A DNA stretch of 64,000 bases from assembly GCF_000424545.1 (NCBI RefSeq), contig NZ_KE384206.1, positions 4,022 to 68,021 of the forward strand. The letters are read 5' to 3'. The stretch is from Butyrivibrio sp. NC3005 (GTDB lineage Bacteria > Bacillota > Clostridia > Lachnospirales > Lachnospiraceae). The notes under the pieces are model-generated. The model was not told the DNA's origin. It searched no databases and saw only the letters and a list, made by a program, of their open reading frames with translations. Each line of letters begins with the position of its first letter. Position 1 is the first letter of the stretch. Shown here piece after piece: positions 62,656-64,000 of the stretch. The position numbers were made by a program, and so were the translations under genes.

Positions 62656-64000
62656 ATGAGTAATGTAGTTCAACATAATATGTCTGCCATAAATTCTCAA
62701 AGGCAATTGAAAATAACTACTGGAAATCAGGCTCAGTGCGCTGAAAAACTATCTTCTGGCTATAGAATTAATAAAGCAGCTGACGACGCTGCCGGGTTGG
62801 CAATTTCCGAAAAAATGAGAAGGCAAATTCGTGGACTTACTCAGGCAAGTTCAAACGCTAATGATGGTATTTCGTTTGTTAAAATTTCAGAAGGAGCATT
62901 AAATGAAGTTCATGATATGCTACAAAGAATGAATGAACTTGCAGTAAAAGCTGCTAATGATACTTTAACTGACAATGATAGAAGCTATATCCAGGAAGAA
63001 ATGGATGCTCTATGTGAAGAAATCAATCATTCGACTTCTCAGGCAAGATTTAATGAAATAGAATGTTTCCCGGAAACTGGTGAAGCGCCCAATTTCTCAA
63101 GGGTTGATGCAATTCTTTCAGCATACAATATAACTGTTGAATTTAACTACATTACAAGACAAGGCAATAAAGTCGACAGTGTCAGTGAAACAGTAGAAGG
63201 AGAAGCTACAGGGTATACCGGTGATAGGCAGACTATAGCTGAATATGTAACAGGTGTTGCCAAAGATGTTATGAGTAAACTTGCGACCAGGTATGATAGC
63301 CTTTTTTCGGTTGCAGCAACACAGGGAGTCAAAATTGGTCTGAATCTAACAAATGTTGATGGACAGGGTCAAACACTTGCAGTTGCAAAAATGCGTGTAG
63401 GAGAGTCGGCAGATGGTGCAGCAATAGAGTATCAGATGGCTGTAGATATGTCTGATTTTAATATCAATAATTATAATTCTGGTCAGCTTGCAACTACAGT
63501 TGCGCATGAAATGACTCATCTTATTATGTATGATATGGTAACTGGAGGTATGATGAATAATTTTCCTTCATGGTTTGTTGAAGGAATGGCACAGACTTCA
63601 AGTGGTGATGATGGATGGGTTACTTATCATTTAAATGAGAATTCCACTGATGCAGAAATTGCTTCATATCTGGCAAATGGAAGCTATAGAGATTATGGCG
63701 CAGGATATTTGGCTTCCATGTATCTTGGATATAAGGCAGGCGGAAACAATTTGTCTAACACTAGTATAGGTAATGGATTGGATGAAATTCTAACTTATAT
63801 AGCTAATAAGAGTAATTCCACTCCTGCAGAAGGAATCCAAACAAATCAGTCATCGCTAGGAGAAGCAATTGCGTCAAAAGTTGGATCTTATTCAAATGAG
63901 AGCGATTTTGCTGGTAGTTTTTTCAGCGGTGATACATCTGTTAATACCGAAAGATTTGATTTTATAAGAGATTTACTAAGAACACGAGGAACTAATGGAG
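62656..64000 (+). CDS. Proteolytic flagellin (flagellinolysin type), cut by the window edge
   Basis: 448 codons are visible without a stop. Residues 1-135 are a flagellin N-terminus (VQHNMSAINSQRQL, AEKLSSGYRINKAADDAAGL, LNEVHDMLQRMNELAVKAAN, QARFNEIECF). Instead of a plain D2/D3 domain, about 140-440 is a zinc metallopeptidase: His284-Glu285-x-x-His288 in AHEMTHLIMYD and Glu309 in WFVEGMAQ as third ligand, a gluzincin pattern close to the collagenase-like M9 fold. The flagellin C-terminus should follow beyond 64000. Flagellinolysins are filament subunits that cleave extracellular proteins. ATG at 62656 with GAGG upstream. Confidence 0.93.
   Translation, partial: MSNVVQHNMSAINSQRQLKITTGNQAQCAEKLSSGYRINKAADDAAGLAISEKMRRQIRGLTQASSNANDGISFVKISEGALNEVHDMLQRMNELAVKAANDTLTDNDRSYIQEEMDALCEEINHSTSQARFNEIECFPETGEAPNFSRVDAILSAYNITVEFNYITRQGNKVDSVSETVEGEATGYTGDRQTIAEYVTGVAKDVMSKLATRYDSLFSVAATQGVKIGLNLTNVDGQGQTLAVAKMRVGESADGAAIEYQMAVDMSDFNINNYNSGQLATTVAHEMTHLIMYDMVTGGMMNNFPSWFVEGMAQTSSGDDGWVTYHLNENSTDAEIASYLANGSYRDYGAGYLASMYLGYKAGGNNLSNTSIGNGLDEILTYIANKSNSTPAEGIQTNQSSLGEAIASKVGSYSNESDFAGSFFSGDTSVNTERFDFIRDLLRTRGTNG

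Overview
The window looks like chromosome of a low-GC, motile, plant-polysaccharide-degrading Clostridium relative, most probably a Lachnospiraceae member of the Butyrivibrio/Pseudobutyrivibrio type. This is inference. It rests on AT-rich codon use, strong GGAGG-type ribosome sites, GH115 and GH5-CBM2 enzymes, a membrane-anchored type I pullulanase, the AGCS, U32, GerW and DUF2953 families, and a flagellin gene. No tRNA, rRNA or CRISPR array was seen.

Layout. 1-2.5 kb: minus-strand PHP phosphoesterase and MATE exporter; the exporter has a structured leader with its own promoter and an intrinsic terminator ahead of the start codon. 2.5-8.7 kb: GNAT acetyltransferase, GH115 glucuronidase, a lipoprotein and a secreted GH5 cellulase with a CBM2-like module. 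8.7-12.8 kb: DUF438/hemerythrin/PAS protein, AGCS symporter, lipoprotein. 12.8-15 kb: a small mobile-looking patch with an IS3-type transposase remnant, a catalytic-domain-only tyrosine recombinase and a ribbon-helix-helix/coiled-coil protein behind a promoter with inverted repeats. 15-32 kb: amino-acid biosynthesis (metH, ilvB, ilvN, a second ilvN, ilvC, leuC, leuD, ilvE), interleaved with a zinc-ribbon low-complexity membrane protein, DUF3737, a MIF homologue, YfhO, Mrp and AI-2E family proteins. 32-38.6 kb: lipoprotein, HXXEE membrane protein, enolase, and a DUF6110/P-type ATPase pair. 38.8-46 kb: pullulanase under a LacI-type operator, an OYE-family flavoenzyme, an ABC exporter whose ATPase gene is frameshifted, and TraX. 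46-50.4 kb: degenerate GGDEF/EAL protein, histidine phosphatase, PepV. 50.6-62.3 kb: a long co-directional block (2-hydroxyacid dehydrogenase, NusG-II protein, Gx transporter, ruvAB, zapA, two U32-type proteins, FtsW/RodA, class B PBP, DUF2953, GerW, coiled-coil/J-like protein).

The most striking item is at the right edge. From 62656 an open frame runs off the window. It starts as a flagellin (D0/D1 helices) and then carries an inserted zinc metallopeptidase domain with HEMTH and a downstream Glu, that is, a flagellinolysin-type proteolytic flagellin. It is preceded by a sigma-D-like promoter.

How the genes fit together: AHAS, KARI, isopropylmalate isomerase and branched-chain aminotransferase cover most of Val/Leu/Ile synthesis. 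GH115, GH5 and pullulanase cover xylan side chains, beta-glucan and alpha-glucan. The ruvAB-zapA-FtsW-PBP block couples DNA repair with cell-wall and division genes. Promoters, terminators and leader structures listed here were found by eye and have not been folded or searched computationally.
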